Source: Flavobacteriaceae bacterium (GTDB taxonomy: Bacteria > Bacteroidota > Bacteroidia > Flavobacteriales > Flavobacteriaceae). Taken from it: DNA of 54,401 nucleotides. Positions 1 through 8,017 of the stretch are shown here, one piece after another. The stretch is from positions 1 through 54,401 of the forward strand of contig CANFHX010000019.1 in the NCBI GenBank assembly GCA_947446865.1, written 5' to 3'. The notes below the pieces were generated by a model that did no database searches, had not been told where the DNA came from, and saw only the letters and a list, made by a program, of their open reading frames with translations. The stretch's first letter is position 1. Every line of letters starts with the position of its first letter. The translations under genes and the position numbers were made by a program.

Positions 1-276
1 ACTTACAGTCAAGAAACGCATAACTCTTTCGTCACGTCTAAATTCAGTTTCAAAAGCAATTAATACTTCTGGTGACACTTGGAATTCAAATAAATGGTAA
101 AAACCACTTTTTTTGTTTTGGATTTCATAGGCTAATTTTTTTAAGCCCCAATCCTCTTTGGATACCATCTTTGCTCCTCTACTTGTAAGAAAATCTTCAA
201 ATTTGCTTACTGTTTCCTTTACCTGAACTTCAGATAAAACGGGATTTAAGATGAAAACAGTCTCGTAATGATTCAT
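1..276 (-). CDS. rpsF: 30S ribosomal protein S6, 3' part beyond the window
   Basis: The reverse strand from 276 reads [16 protein letters not shown] and runs open for 92 codons to the window edge, so the N-terminal four fifths of S6 are present and the C-terminus is missing. S6 binds the central domain of 16S rRNA together with S18. The segment [14 protein letters not shown] helix and the closing [10 protein letters not shown] motif are typical of S6. The start is fixed by the ATG at 276-274, about 35 bp downstream of a good Bacteroidota promoter. In relatives this gene usually leads an rpsF-rpsR-rplI operon, which would continue to the left of this window. Confidence 0.95.
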   Translation of the reverse strand, partial: MNHYETVFILNPVLSEVQVKETVSKFEDFLTSRGAKMVSKEDWGLKKLAYEIQNKKSGFYHLFEFQVSPEVLIAFETEFRRDERVMRFLTVS

Positions 277-310
277 AATAAATATGTTTTTAATTGTATA
301 AAATTGGGTG

Positions 311-340
311 CAAAAGTAACAATAAATTATAAATAAACAA
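311..340 (-). promoter_or_regulatory. Bacteroidota-type promoter of rpsF
   Basis: Read on the minus strand there is TTG (340-338), a 19-base spacer and TACTTTTG (318-311). This matches the TTG / TAnnTTTG pattern used by the Bacteroidota housekeeping sigma factor. It lies about 35 bp before the rpsF start. Confidence 0.7.
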
Positions 341-448
341 GTAAAAACCAATATTAATCGCTAAAGGACTAAAAAAACCTACAAACATTAGGTAGAATTA
401 AAAAAAAAAAATACTTTAGCGTATCAAAATCAAAAAGTTGTATAAATA

Positions 449-1147
449 ATGAAATTAAACTGTGTAGTTGTTGACGACAGTTCTTTACAGAGAATAGTCA
501 TTACAAAATTGGTTAACAATCATCCAAATTTACATTTAGTAGGTGATTTTTCAAATGCCATCGAAGCAAAAAATTGCATTACCGTAAATTCTGTAGATTT
601 AGTTTTACTAGATATAGAGATGCCCATAATTAATGGGTTTGATTTTATTGATGGATTAAAATTAAAACCTCAAATTATCTTCATTACTTCCAAAGCAGAA
701 TATGCTTTAAAAGCTTTTGATTACAACGCTACCGATTACCTTCAAAAACCTCTTTTATTAGAACGTTTTAATGCCTCTATAAAAAGAGCTATGGATCTTT
801 ATTTAATGAAACGTGAAAGTATTGAAGAAGAAGGAGATCATATTTTTATAAAAAGTAATCTAAAAAAACTTAAAATATTCACTAATAAAATTAAATGGAT
901 TGAAGCTTATGGCGATTATGTAAAAGTAGTTACCGAAGAAGACACAAACCTAGTCTTATCTACTATGAAGTCTTTTGAAAAAGATTTGCCTTCCGAAAAA
1001 TTTATAAGAGTTCATAAATCCTACATTATCAACATAGGAAAGGTAGAGCGCTTTAATAGCAAGTTTGCCGAAATTGGCAAGACCAAAATTCCGCTAAGCA
1101 GAAACAAAAAAGAAGGATTAATTAAAGCATTAGCTATAGATCAATAA
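449..1147 (+). CDS. LytTR-family response regulator transcription factor
   Basis: This 232-aa protein has an N-terminal receiver domain (about residues 3-120) and a C-terminal LytTR DNA-binding domain (about 130-230). The receiver shows the acidic pair D9/D10, the phosphoacceptor D55 in LLDIEMP, and K100 in LQKPL. The LytTR part ends with the usual HKSYIINIGKVERF segment. Such proteins control target genes when phosphorylated by a membrane sensor kinase of the LytS type. No kinase gene is adjacent, so its partner is elsewhere or unknown. The gene converges on priA and the two coding ends overlap by 7 bp (1141-1147). Function as a regulator is secure by family; the regulon cannot be inferred. 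Confidence 0.93.
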   Translation: MKLNCVVVDDSSLQRIVITKLVNNHPNLHLVGDFSNAIEAKNCITVNSVDLVLLDIEMPIINGFDFIDGLKLKPQIIFITSKAEYALKAFDYNATDYLQKPLLLERFNASIKRAMDLYLMKRESIEEEGDHIFIKSNLKKLKIFTNKIKWIEAYGDYVKVVTEEDTNLVLSTMKSFEKDLPSEKFIRVHKSYIINIGKVERFNSKFAEIGKTKIPLSRNKKEGLIKALAIDQ

Positions 1148-3588
1148 AAATCTACGTTTGCTATAACTTTTATTGCTCTATATTGTGCAATAGCTTCAAA
1201 ACTATTCAGGATTTTCTGAATGGTTTTTTTTGTGTTTACCAAAGAACCATTTTGCGGAATTTTCACCATAATAGTTCTAATGTATTCGTTGCGGATTCTA
1301 TTAATTCCGGGTTCTTCTGGACCAAGTACTGGCATTTGCAAATTTTGCTGCAATACTTGATACAACCACATAGACCCTTCTTTTAATTTATCAAAATCTT
1401 TATGTTTTAACGTAAGTTTTATTAAACGAAAATAAGGTGGATACCTATATATAAGTCGTTCATAGAGTTGTTCTTTATACATTCCTTCGTAATCATTGTG
1501 AGTAACCTGCTGGATTACATTATGATTAACATTATAGGTTTGAATAATAACTTTCCCACGTTTATCTGCTCTTCCTGCCCTACCCGCTACTTGTGTCATC
1601 ATTTGAAAACTTCTCTCGAAAGCCCTAAAATCGGGATGGTACAACATGGTGTCGGCATTCATTATTCCAACCAAAGTAACGTTGTCAAAATCCAATCCTT
1701 TGGCAAGCATTTGGGTTCCAACTAGGATATCTATTTCTCTATTTTTGAAACTATCAATTAATTTTTCAAAACTGTATTTCCCGCGAGTGGTATCTTGGTC
1801 CATTCGCTTGATGTTTTTTGTAGGAAATAATTCTGCTAATTCCAATTCTATTTGTTCGGTACCAAAGCCTTTTGCCGAAATATCAACACTAGAACAGGCA
1901 TGGCAATTAGTAGGTTTGGCAATAGAATAGCCGCAATAGTGGCATCGCAATTGGTTTTTAAATTTATGATACGTCAAACTTACATTGCAACTGGTGCATT
2001 GCGGAATATGTCCGCAGGTGGTACATTCTAAAACAGGAGAAAACCCACGTCGGTTTTGAAAAAGAATAACTTGCTCTCCCAAACTCAAAGCGTCGGTAAT
2101 TGCTTCAATTAAGGTAAGACTAAAGTGTCCTTTCATCCTTTTCTTGAAGTAATTTTCTTTTAAATCTACCAATTCTACTTCGGGCAAAGGTGCTTTACCA
2201 AATCGCTCTTTGATGGAAATCATTCCGAATTTTCCTGATTGGGCATTAAAATACGTTTCAATACTTGGCGTTGCCGAACCTAATAAAACTTTTGCTTTTT
2301 GGGCTTGCGCCAAAACAATTGCCGCATCTCTAGCATGGTATCGTGGTGCCGGATCTTGCTGCTTAAAGGTTTGCTCGTGTTCTTCATCAATGATAATCAA
2401 ACCTAAGTTGGAAAACAGCAAAAACAAAGCCGACCTCGCTCCTATTACAATTTTGGCTTTATCCGATTTTTCTAGAACTTGGTTCCAAACTTCCACCCTT
2501 TCGTTATTAGAATATTTCGAATGAAAAACTGCAACTTCGTTCCCAAAATGCTGTGTTAGTCGAGAAACCAATTGGGTGGTAAGTGCAATTTCGGGCAACA
2601 AATACAATACTTGTTTGCCTTGCGATAAATAGTCTTCAATAAGTTTGGTGTAAATTTCAGTCTTTCCAGAAGAAGTTACTCCGTGCAAAAGCGAAACTTC
2701 TTTAGTTTTAAAACTTTCTCTAATTTCAGTATAAGCCTTTTGCTGGGCTTCACTTAGAACTAGATTTGTCTCTTTTTTATTTCTATCAAAATTTACTCGG
2801 TCTTGTTGCAGATGGTATTCTTCAAAAATATTTTTATCAATTAATGCTTTAATCACCGCTGCCGAAGTTTGAGAAACTTCCGTCAATTGCTTTACCGAAA
2901 TTGGCTTTTTCTCTTTAGCATTCAACTGAAAATAATGCATCAGCAAATCCTTTTGTTTGGCTCCTTTTAAAGAATCTAATAATGCCATCAAACTAGCATC
3001 AGAATTATAATTCTCATGCAAACGGAGGTATCTAATTAACTTGGGTTTGTATTCTTCCTGCATTTCTTCTTGCAAGGAAAGTATGTCTTTATTGAGCAGT
3101 TTTTGAACAATAGGAAAAATATTTTTCTTGTTCAGAATGGCCATAATGTCTTGCACTTTCAACGAACTTTGCTGTTGCAATGCTTCGTAAATAAGGAATT
3201 CATCATCGGATAATTCCTTAACATCTACAGTCACATCTTTTTTAGGAGAGATGATTGTTTCACTTTCTAAAATAAAAGCCGAGGGCATTGCACCTCGATA
3301 CACATCGCCTATGGAACACATATAATAGGAAGAAATCCATTGCCAATGGGCTATTTGAAACTCATTTACAATAGGTTTTTCGTCTAATATTTGGTGGATT
3401 TCTTTGGCTTCGTATAATGTTGGCGGCAACTGGTGGAGGTCAATTACCAAGGCCGTATATATTTTACTTTTGCCGAAAGGCACTGCAACGCGCATTCCTT
3501 TTTGAATATAATGATACTCGGCTTCCGAAACTCTGTAAGTGAAAGTTTTTGGTAAAGAAAGCGGTAAAAGTACTTCGATGAAATGCAT
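1141..3588 (-). CDS. priA: primosomal replication restart helicase PriA
   Basis: The 815-aa product is full length for PriA, the 3'-to-5' helicase that reloads the replisome at stalled forks. Visible motifs are Walker A in HGVTSSGKTEIY, the DEEH box in LIIIDEEHEQ, the zinc-binding cysteine series CTTCGHIPQCTSC and CHYCGY...CHAC, and helicase motifs GTQMLAKGLDF and QVAGRAGR. The Walker A loop has Ser where many homologues have Gly (GVTGSGKTE); this leaves the GKT core intact. It is the last gene of the minus-strand series nadC, yihY, priA, and its stop overlaps the end of the convergent LytTR gene. The short reverse-frame ORFs inside it are shadows. Confidence 0.97.
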   Translation of the reverse strand: MHFIEVLLPLSLPKTFTYRVSEAEYHYIQKGMRVAVPFGKSKIYTALVIDLHQLPPTLYEAKEIHQILDEKPIVNEFQIAHWQWISSYYMCSIGDVYRGAMPSAFILESETIISPKKDVTVDVKELSDDEFLIYEALQQQSSLKVQDIMAILNKKNIFPIVQKLLNKDILSLQEEMQEEYKPKLIRYLRLHENYNSDASLMALLDSLKGAKQKDLLMHYFQLNAKEKKPISVKQLTEVSQTSAAVIKALIDKNIFEEYHLQQDRVNFDRNKKETNLVLSEAQQKAYTEIRESFKTKEVSLLHGVTSSGKTEIYTKLIEDYLSQGKQVLYLLPEIALTTQLVSRLTQHFGNEVAVFHSKYSNNERVEVWNQVLEKSDKAKIVIGARSALFLLFSNLGLIIIDEEHEQTFKQQDPAPRYHARDAAIVLAQAQKAKVLLGSATPSIETYFNAQSGKFGMISIKERFGKAPLPEVELVDLKENYFKKRMKGHFSLTLIEAITDALSLGEQVILFQNRRGFSPVLECTTCGHIPQCTSCNVSLTYHKFKNQLRCHYCGYSIAKPTNCHACSSVDISAKGFGTEQIELELAELFPTKNIKRMDQDTTRGKYSFEKLIDSFKNREIDILVGTQMLAKGLDFDNVTLVGIMNADTMLYHPDFRAFERSFQMMTQVAGRAGRADKRGKVIIQTYNVNHNVIQQVTHNDYEGMYKEQLYERLIYRYPPYFRLIKLTLKHKDFDKLKEGSMWLYQVLQQNLQMPVLGPEEPGINRIRNEYIRTIMVKIPQNGSLVNTKKTIQKILNSFEAIAQYRAIKVIANVDFY

Positions 3589-3639
3589 TTTAAGTTTAAA
3601 GTTTCAGGTTTCGGTTTAATGTCTTGGGTTTCTATGCTC

Positions 3640-3674
3640 TGATTACTGAGCACTAATTACTGATCACTGATCAC
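3640..3674. repeat. five 7-bp tandem units, consensus TGATYAC
   Basis: Consecutive heptamers read TGATTAC, TGAGCAC, TAATTAC, TGATCAC, TGATCAC. The array begins in the priA-yihY gap and runs into the 3' end of yihY, where it encodes the last residues of that protein. A related heptamer array (TGATTAG three times) sits at 49105-49125. Confidence 0.75.
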
Positions 3675-4607
3675 TTTTTCTAATTCTCTCTCGTGTTTAT
3701 ATTTTAATCTGCTGATTGTTGCATTCAATTCAAATCCTAAAAGCAAAATCATACTGTTAATCCATATAAAAAACATTACAATTAATAAGGTTCCGATGGA
3801 GCCGTATAGTTCGTTGTATTTAGAGAATTTAAGAACCCAAATTCCGAAAAAATAAGAAGTGACAATGGTTAAAAGGGTAGTAAATACAGAGCCTATCGAA
3901 ATAAAAGAGCGTTTTCTGTCTTGTTTAGTTCCGAATTTAAACAATAGCGAAGTTGTTATAAGAATCATCAAAACCACAAAGGCATACCTTCCCATTTCTA
4001 TTAACGGAATATTATCGGACAACACATCTTGGATTTTTGTTTTTTGAATAAAAACTTCAAATATCACAATGGCTGCAACGGTTATTATCAAAATTAACGA
4101 AAGGACGATAGATAGCCCTAAAGAGATGAAATATTGTCTGAAATATTTACGCTTTAAAGTTACGTGATGGGAATTTTCAAAACCTCCTAGAATCGCATTT
4201 ACACCATTCGCCATAAGGAAAATAGCCATAAAAAAACCTGTAGATAATAAGCCCGAATGACTATTATGCAAAATATCGTTTATGATTTTAGATACAGCAT
4301 CAAAAGTGGTTGGAGGCAAACTTTGATGTACAAAATCCATGAAATCCTCTTGAAATCCAATTATCGGAATGTAAGGAATCAAATTTAAAATAAACAAAGC
4401 AAACGGAAAAAGCGCCATAAAAAAACTAAACGCAATGGCTGTAGCACGATAAGAAACCGCACCTTCTACAATTCCGATGATGTAAAGTTCCAATAAATCG
4501 TAAAACGATAAGCCGTGTAACCAAGGTAATTTAATAGATTTACCTAGCATGACTAATTGCCTCACTACCGGAATTTTCATTAATTTATCTTCAATTTCTA
4601 TACTCAT
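3657..4607 (-). CDS. YihY/BrkB-family inner membrane protein
   Basis: This 316-aa protein has about six hydrophobic segments and the family pattern AIAFSFFMALFPFALFILNLIPYIP near residue 60, followed by the conserved later region YGSIGTLLIVMFFIWINSMILLLGFELNA. Family members (YihY, formerly misannotated as RNase BN) are integral membrane proteins whose biochemical role is poorly defined. It lies 33 bp after nadC and 68 bp before priA on the same strand, so co-transcription is likely. Its last residues are encoded by a TGATYAC heptamer array, so the C-terminal end may vary between strains. Confidence 0.9.
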   Translation of the reverse strand: MSIEIEDKLMKIPVVRQLVMLGKSIKLPWLHGLSFYDLLELYIIGIVEGAVSYRATAIAFSFFMALFPFALFILNLIPYIPIIGFQEDFMDFVHQSLPPTTFDAVSKIINDILHNSHSGLLSTGFFMAIFLMANGVNAILGGFENSHHVTLKRKYFRQYFISLGLSIVLSLILIITVAAIVIFEVFIQKTKIQDVLSDNIPLIEMGRYAFVVLMILITTSLLFKFGTKQDRKRSFISIGSVFTTLLTIVTSYFFGIWVLKFSKYNELYGSIGTLLIVMFFIWINSMILLLGFELNATISRLKYKHERELEKVISDQ

Positions 4608-4640
4608 ATTTTTATTTCGAAAAAGGATATAGTATTATAA

Positions 4641-5498
4641 TTAAATCGCTTTCAAACTCAAATCCATATTATAAACCGAATGGGTTAACGCGCCAGAAGA
4701 AATATAATTCACTCCGCATTCTGCATACTCCCGAATGGTATTTTCATTGATATTTCCTGAGGATTCTGTAAGGCATTGGTTCCCAATTAAAGCAACCGCT
4801 GTTTTAGTATCTTCAAAATTAAAGTTGTCAATCAGTATTCTATAAACCCCATCGTTTTGTAGGATTTCTTTAATTTCATCTAGATTTCTAGCCTCTACAA
4901 TTATTTTTAAATCCTTGTTATTGGACTTCAAATATTCTTTGGTTTTGGTAATTGCATTGGTTATTCCGCCTGCAAAATCAATATGGTTGTCCTTTAGCAT
5001 AATCATATCGTACAAAGCAAAACGATGGTTTTCGCCACCGCCAATAGTCACCGCCCATTTTTCGCAAGCACGAAATCCTGGAGTGGTTTTTCTAGTGTCC
5101 AAAATTTTAGTATTGGTACCTTGAAGTACATTTAAATATTTCTTTGTTTTAGTAGCAATAGCGCTCATTCGTTGCATCGAATTAAGAACCAAACGCTCGG
5201 CTTTCAATATAGATTGGGAACTTCCGGAAACATAAAAAACTACGTCGCCATGTGTAACCGAAGCACCATCTTGAATAAGAGTTTCAACTACTAAATTAGC
5301 ATCCACAAAATTAAAAATCATTTTTGCAAATGCTACTCCGGCAATAATTCCGGTATCTTTCACTAATAGTTTGGCCTTTCCTTCTGCCGAAGCAGGAATA
5401 CAAGCCAAGGAAGAATGATCGCCATCGCCTACATCTTCGCGTATAGCATTTTGGATAATTAATTGGAGTTCGTTTTGAAATTGTATTTCAGAAATCAT
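4641..5498 (-). CDS. nadC: nicotinate-nucleotide pyrophosphorylase (carboxylating)
   Basis: The 285-aa enzyme converts quinolinate and PRPP to nicotinate mononucleotide, CO2 and diphosphate in de novo NAD synthesis. The characteristic blocks are present: TRKTTPGFRACEKWAVTIGGGENHR, which binds quinolinate and PRPP, followed by LKDNHI, the IIVEARNLDE strand and the C-terminal ISSGALTHS loop. Length fits the family (about 280-300 aa). It is the first gene of the minus-strand group nadC-yihY-priA. nadA and nadB are not in the window. Confidence 0.96.
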   Translation of the reverse strand: MISEIQFQNELQLIIQNAIREDVGDGDHSSLACIPASAEGKAKLLVKDTGIIAGVAFAKMIFNFVDANLVVETLIQDGASVTHGDVVFYVSGSSQSILKAERLVLNSMQRMSAIATKTKKYLNVLQGTNTKILDTRKTTPGFRACEKWAVTIGGGENHRFALYDMIMLKDNHIDFAGGITNAITKTKEYLKSNNKDLKIIVEARNLDEIKEILQNDGVYRILIDNFNFEDTKTAVALIGNQCLTESSGNINENTIREYAECGVNYISSGALTHSVYNMDLSLKAI

Positions 5499-5680
5499 AA
5501 TCGTAATTTGAAATGCTAAAATAATTAAAAATCTTGATTAAAAAGTAGATAAAAAGGTAAATTGATTTAAAGTTTCTAAATTTGAAAATACATCTCCAAT
5601 TAAAAAAAATATACGAGTTATAGGATTTTTTAAAAATAATATTTATATTTACCTATTAGCAATTTATAAAAATACTAACC

Positions 5681-5791
5681 ATGGCAAAAAGTCAAGACGC
5701 AAAGAAAACTGAAAAAAAGGAACCTCTTAAAACTGCAAAAGAGAAGAAGGAAGAAAAAAGAATTAAAAAAAATACTCCTAAAAGAGATTAA
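5681..5791 (+). CDS. 36-aa lysine/glutamate-rich peptide
   Basis: An ATG at 5681 opens a 36-codon frame beginning MAKSQDAKKTEKKE and ending NTPKRD. It is dominated by Lys and Glu with no hydrophobic stretch, so it is probably a cytosolic, possibly disordered, nucleic-acid-associated peptide. It is supported as a real gene by its isolation in its own intergenic space and by a hairpin terminator that starts 6 bp after the stop. I believe similar short KEK-rich proteins occur widely in flavobacteria, but I assign no function. Confidence 0.7.
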   Translation: MAKSQDAKKTEKKEPLKTAKEKKEEKRIKKNTPKRD

Positions 5792-5797
5792 AACAGT

Positions 5798-5830
5798 ACT
5801 CCTCAATTGTATTTCAGTTGGGGAGTTTTA
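5798..5830 (+). terminator. rho-independent terminator after the 36-aa gene
   Basis: ACTCCTCAATTG (5798-5809) pairs with CAGTTGGGGAGT (5815-5826) through 12 pairs including two G-U, with a 5-base loop, followed by a short T run. Confidence 0.75.
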
Positions 5831-5940
5831 AAAATCAAAGCAGTCTAAGAAATTTTTCTTAATAAGAATTGGATTACTGACAAAAAACAAGTTTTAGAAT
5901 TTCTTTGAAAAAAAGATACAAACCGCTAAATAAAAACATC

Positions 5941-6174
5941 ATGAGTTTACAAATTATACACGGTGGAAACGGAAAACCTGCAGGGGTTTTTATACCTATG
6001 GACGATTGGGAAATTATGAAAGAAGAATACCAAAACCTGCAAGCGTGGGAAGAACCAGAACCAACGAAAGCCGAAGTTTTAGCTGGAATAAAAGAAGCTA
6101 TTGAAGAAGTAAAATTGATAAAAGAAGGAAAAATAAAAGCAAAATCTTTAAAGGAATTATTGAATGAGTTATAA
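5941..6174 (+). CDS. antitoxin of a RelE/ParE-superfamily toxin module
   Basis: A 77-aa protein starting MSLQIIHGGNGKPAGVFIPMDDWE. The N-terminal half has the compact beta-strand pattern IIHGGNGKPAGVFIP seen in Bacteroidota antitoxins, and the C-terminal half is a charged helix (AGIKEAIEEVKLIKEGK) suited to wrapping a toxin. An upstream TTG at 5905 would extend the frame by 12 residues, but the ATG at 5941 gives the canonical N-terminus. The toxin gene overlaps its end by 11 bp, the usual coupling for such pairs. As in known modules it may repress its own promoter; no clear operator is visible. Confidence 0.8.
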   Translation: MSLQIIHGGNGKPAGVFIPMDDWEIMKEEYQNLQAWEEPEPTKAEVLAGIKEAIEEVKLIKEGKIKAKSLKELLNEL

Positions 6175-6496
6175 AATTGTTTCTACCCATACATTTGATA
6201 GAGAACTAAAAAGACTTGCTAAAAAGCATCGTTCTATTAAAGCAGATATTGGAGAACTTGGCGAACAGTTAGAAAAAAACCCTACTATGGGTGATAAAAT
6301 AATTGAACATTGCTACAAAATACGCATGGCAATTACTAGCAAAAACAAAGGTAAAAGTGGGGGTTCTAGAGTGATAACCTATGTATATGTTACCCAAGAA
6401 ACCGTTTTCTTACTCTCTATCTACGACAAAGGGGAACAGGAAGATATAAGCAACCACGAACTCAAAATGATGATTGAAAGTTTAGGATTAGAATAA
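6164..6496 (+). CDS. RelE/ParE-superfamily toxin
   Basis: The 110-aa product has the family profile: an N-terminal helical hairpin TFDRELKRLAKKHRSIKADIGELGEQLEKNPTMG, then KIRMAITSKNKGKSGGSRVITYVYV and the closing strand TVFLLSIYDKGEQEDIS. The KIRM and GGSRVITY segments correspond to the basic RNA-facing strands of RelE-like mRNA interferases. By family it would cleave mRNA on the ribosome, or act on gyrase if ParE-like; the sequence alone does not decide. It overlaps the antitoxin gene and is followed directly by a GGCAATTGCC hairpin with a long T run. Confidence 0.85.
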   Translation: MSYKIVSTHTFDRELKRLAKKHRSIKADIGELGEQLEKNPTMGDKIIEHCYKIRMAITSKNKGKSGGSRVITYVYVTQETVFLLSIYDKGEQEDISNHELKMMIESLGLE

Positions 6497-6528
6497 AAAA
6501 AAGGCAATTGCCTCATTTTTTTTTTTTA
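6495..6528 (+). terminator. terminator after the toxin gene
   Basis: An A run, the palindrome GGCAATTGCC (6503-6512) and a run of about 12 T follow the toxin stop codon immediately. The GC stem is short (3 bp with a 4-base loop) but is extended by A-T pairs. Confidence 0.55.
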
Positions 6529-6543
6529 AACCTTTATTATTTG

Positions 6544-6593
6544 CTTCGAGGTCGGGAGACCATCGAAGAGCAAGCTACACTCTTCGCGTAGCT
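6544..6593. repeat. structured element with interleaved inverted repeats
   Basis: Three overlapping stems are visible. CTTCGAGGTC pairs with GACCaTCGAAG (6544-6568, loop GGGA). CGAAGAG (6564-6570) pairs with CTCTTCG (6580-6586). AGCTAC (6573-6578) pairs with GTAGCT (6588-6593). The last two interleave, and the first two compete for the same CGAAG bases. GC content is far above the surroundings. It looks like a dispersed palindromic repeat or a small structured RNA; I cannot tell which. Confidence 0.55.
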
Positions 6594-6625
6594 GGGAAAT
6601 ATCCGAGCCATCTGGGTATAGGAAG

Positions 6626-7042
6626 TTAAGACAAACAATTATATATATAAATTTCAAATTCAATATTAGTATCTTTTATAAAATCCGAATATCTTTTTGT
6701 AAGATTTATATATGGTGATGGCTCGCTCTGGGAATGTAAATATATTGCACATGAAAAATAAACTAGATAATTATTATATAATTTTATTATCTCTTCTTTT
6801 TTTGGATCCAATTCATCTAAAAAAAAATTTAATTGTTCTATGAAATCTAAATTTGTTTCTGATTTTAAGACTAAACTATTAATAGTCCATTTTGCATTAC
6901 TTTTTTTATTAGATGGGTTTTTTATTTCTCCTTTTTTATAAATTTTAGACTCAAGTTTTATGGCAAGTTTTTTATTTAAAAATTCCATATCAATATCATC
7001 TTCCGTTTCAATCTTAAAATATAGTACAACTTTATTTTCCAT
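6626..7042 (-). CDS. DUF4279-like hypothetical protein
   Basis: A 138-aa soluble protein without signal peptide or membrane segment. The order of features resembles the DUF4279 family: an N-terminal strand (VVLYFKIETEDDI), a WTINSLVLKSETNLDFIEQLNFFLDELDPKKEEI block where a Trp strand is followed by a long helix, and the C-terminal FSCAIYLHSQSEPSPYINLTKRYSDFIKDTNIEFEIYIYN. Members of this family are often next to polymorphic toxins and have been suggested as immunity-like, but the function is unknown. No toxin gene is adjacent. It sits in a patch of repeats between a toxin-antitoxin pair and a second orphan gene, which suggests acquired DNA. Confidence 0.65.
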   Translation of the reverse strand: MENKVVLYFKIETEDDIDMEFLNKKLAIKLESKIYKKGEIKNPSNKKSNAKWTINSLVLKSETNLDFIEQLNFFLDELDPKKEEIIKLYNNYLVYFSCAIYLHSQSEPSPYINLTKRYSDFIKDTNIEFEIYIYNCLS

Positions 7043-7120
7043 ATTATTTTGTTAAATAAGAGTAAATCATTCGTTTTCTTTAAGCATCCAATTCTAAAAA
7101 ATTATCTATTTATAATTATT

Positions 7121-7234
7121 CCTAAAAAAAATTTCGCAAAAATTTTAGTCCTTTTATTGGTTTACAATAATAATGCTTTTTAACTAATAATTTTTTACTT
7201 TTATTTTATTTCCTCGCTAGCGCAAGCGTCACGC
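7121..7234. repeat. dispersed repeat remnant, first copy
   Basis: The stretch beginning TTTTAGTCC near 7141 and passing through GGTTTACAATAATA and a TTTTTACTTTTATT run is an imperfect copy of 8127-8200. It is followed by a 23-bp segment starting CCTCGCTAGCGCAAG (7212-7234) that is repeated exactly at 7979-8001. Together they fill most of the 337-bp gap 7043-7379, where I see no gene. Confidence 0.65.
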
Positions 7235-7329
7235 GCGCGCCCACAGTATAATTAATGTCAGTTTCTAAAATAGTTTGGTTGTCTTTAGTAAAGTTAGTTA
7301 CAATTCACAAAAAAACTACAACTTTTTAG

Positions 7330-7425
7330 GGTTGTTTTTTGTTTGTATTTGCTTTGTGGGTACGAGTTAGAAACTCGCACTAGCGATTCGTGTTATTTCT
7401 GCTCGCACCAGCTGGGGGAGTTATC
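7330..7425. repeat. repeat-like GC-richer segment running into the end of the next gene
   Basis: The segment includes GAGTTAGAAACTCGC (a short inverted pair GAGTT/AACTC), then ACTAGCGATTCGTG and CTGCTCGCACCAGCTGGGG. It is GC-rich against the local background and supplies the last dozen codons (PPAGASRNNTNR) of the minus-strand gene ending at 7380. This composition suggests a mobile repeat rather than original coding sequence. Confidence 0.45.
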
Positions 7426-7970
7426 TTTCTGACAAATAAACCAATATTCGTTTCAATATGTTTTGTTATAACTTCTTCATCTTTTTTTAATATTTTAAAA
7501 TACATGTAATAATCATACCCAAACTCCAATATTATGTTCCTATTTTTCTTTGAGACTAAACGTGACCAAAACGAACTCCTAAGACATAATCTTGTAACAA
7601 TATCTAATTCTTCAATAGATATAGTTCTTCTCTTATTCAAAGTTTCAAAAAAATATTTTTGTTTTAAATTTTTGGTATTTGGCAAATCTTCATAGTCTCT
7701 AATTTCTTTATTTGTGAGTTGTATTTTTTCAGAACTGTAATATCCGAAAAGATATTTTGTTGCTTCAACGTATTTATTTTCTATCTTTAGATATTCATCT
7801 ACATGAAGCACTTTTCCCTTGCATTCGTTTCCAATATCACTAACTCCAATCCATTCGTCAGTTGTATATATTCCTTCTGAATTTCTATTAGTAGGGTCAT
7901 ATTTAGTGACCTCAATTTCTATTATTTCTGATTTATTCATATCACTTAGCATTTTTTTTAAGTTCGGCAT
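7380..7970 (-). CDS. hypothetical protein with repeat-derived ends
   Basis: I place the start at the ATG 7970-7968 (MPNLKKMLSDMNKSE), giving 196 aa. The open frame extends 13 codons upstream to 8009 (MHKRDACASEG...), but that extension is translated from the 23-bp dispersed repeat at 7979-8001. The C-terminal tail PPAGASRNNTNR is likewise made from repeat-like DNA. The body (about residues 15-180) is charged, cytosolic and of no family I recognise; it contains YDPTNRNSEGIYTTDEWIG and a late FGYDYYMYFKI strand. The original stop codon may have been lost when the repeat inserted. Like the DUF4279-like gene nearby it could be an orphan accessory or immunity gene, but that is a guess. Confidence 0.55.
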   Translation of the reverse strand: MPNLKKMLSDMNKSEIIEIEVTKYDPTNRNSEGIYTTDEWIGVSDIGNECKGKVLHVDEYLKIENKYVEATKYLFGYYSSEKIQLTNKEIRDYEDLPNTKNLKQKYFFETLNKRRTISIEELDIVTRLCLRSSFWSRLVSKKNRNIILEFGYDYYMYFKILKKDEEVITKHIETNIGLFVRKITPPAGASRNNTNR

Positions 7971-7978
7971 TATATGTC

Positions 7979-8001
7979 CCTCGCTAGCGCAAGCGTCACG
8001 C
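7979..8001. repeat. 23-bp dispersed repeat, second exact copy
   Basis: The 23 bp from CCTCGCTAGCGC to GTCACGC at 7979-8001 are identical to 7212-7234. On the reverse strand it translates as KRDACASE in one frame. The two copies bracket the gene at 7380-7970 together with the repeat-like segment at its 3' end. Confidence 0.75.
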
Positions 8002-8017
8002 TTGTGCACACCGTCTT

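Noticed and set aside
5905..5940. TTG start extending the first antitoxin by 12 residues
   Set aside because: The ATG at 5941 gives the canonical short N-terminus; the extension (KKRYKPLNKNI) has no matching pattern.
6600..6635. Resemblance to 5S rRNA (GGAAGTTAAG)
   Set aside because: Only about ten bases match; the rest of 5S rRNA and its stems are missing.
7971..8009. MHKRDACASEG N-terminal extension of the 7380 gene
   Set aside because: It is encoded by a dispersed 23-bp repeat, so it is not likely to be original coding sequence.
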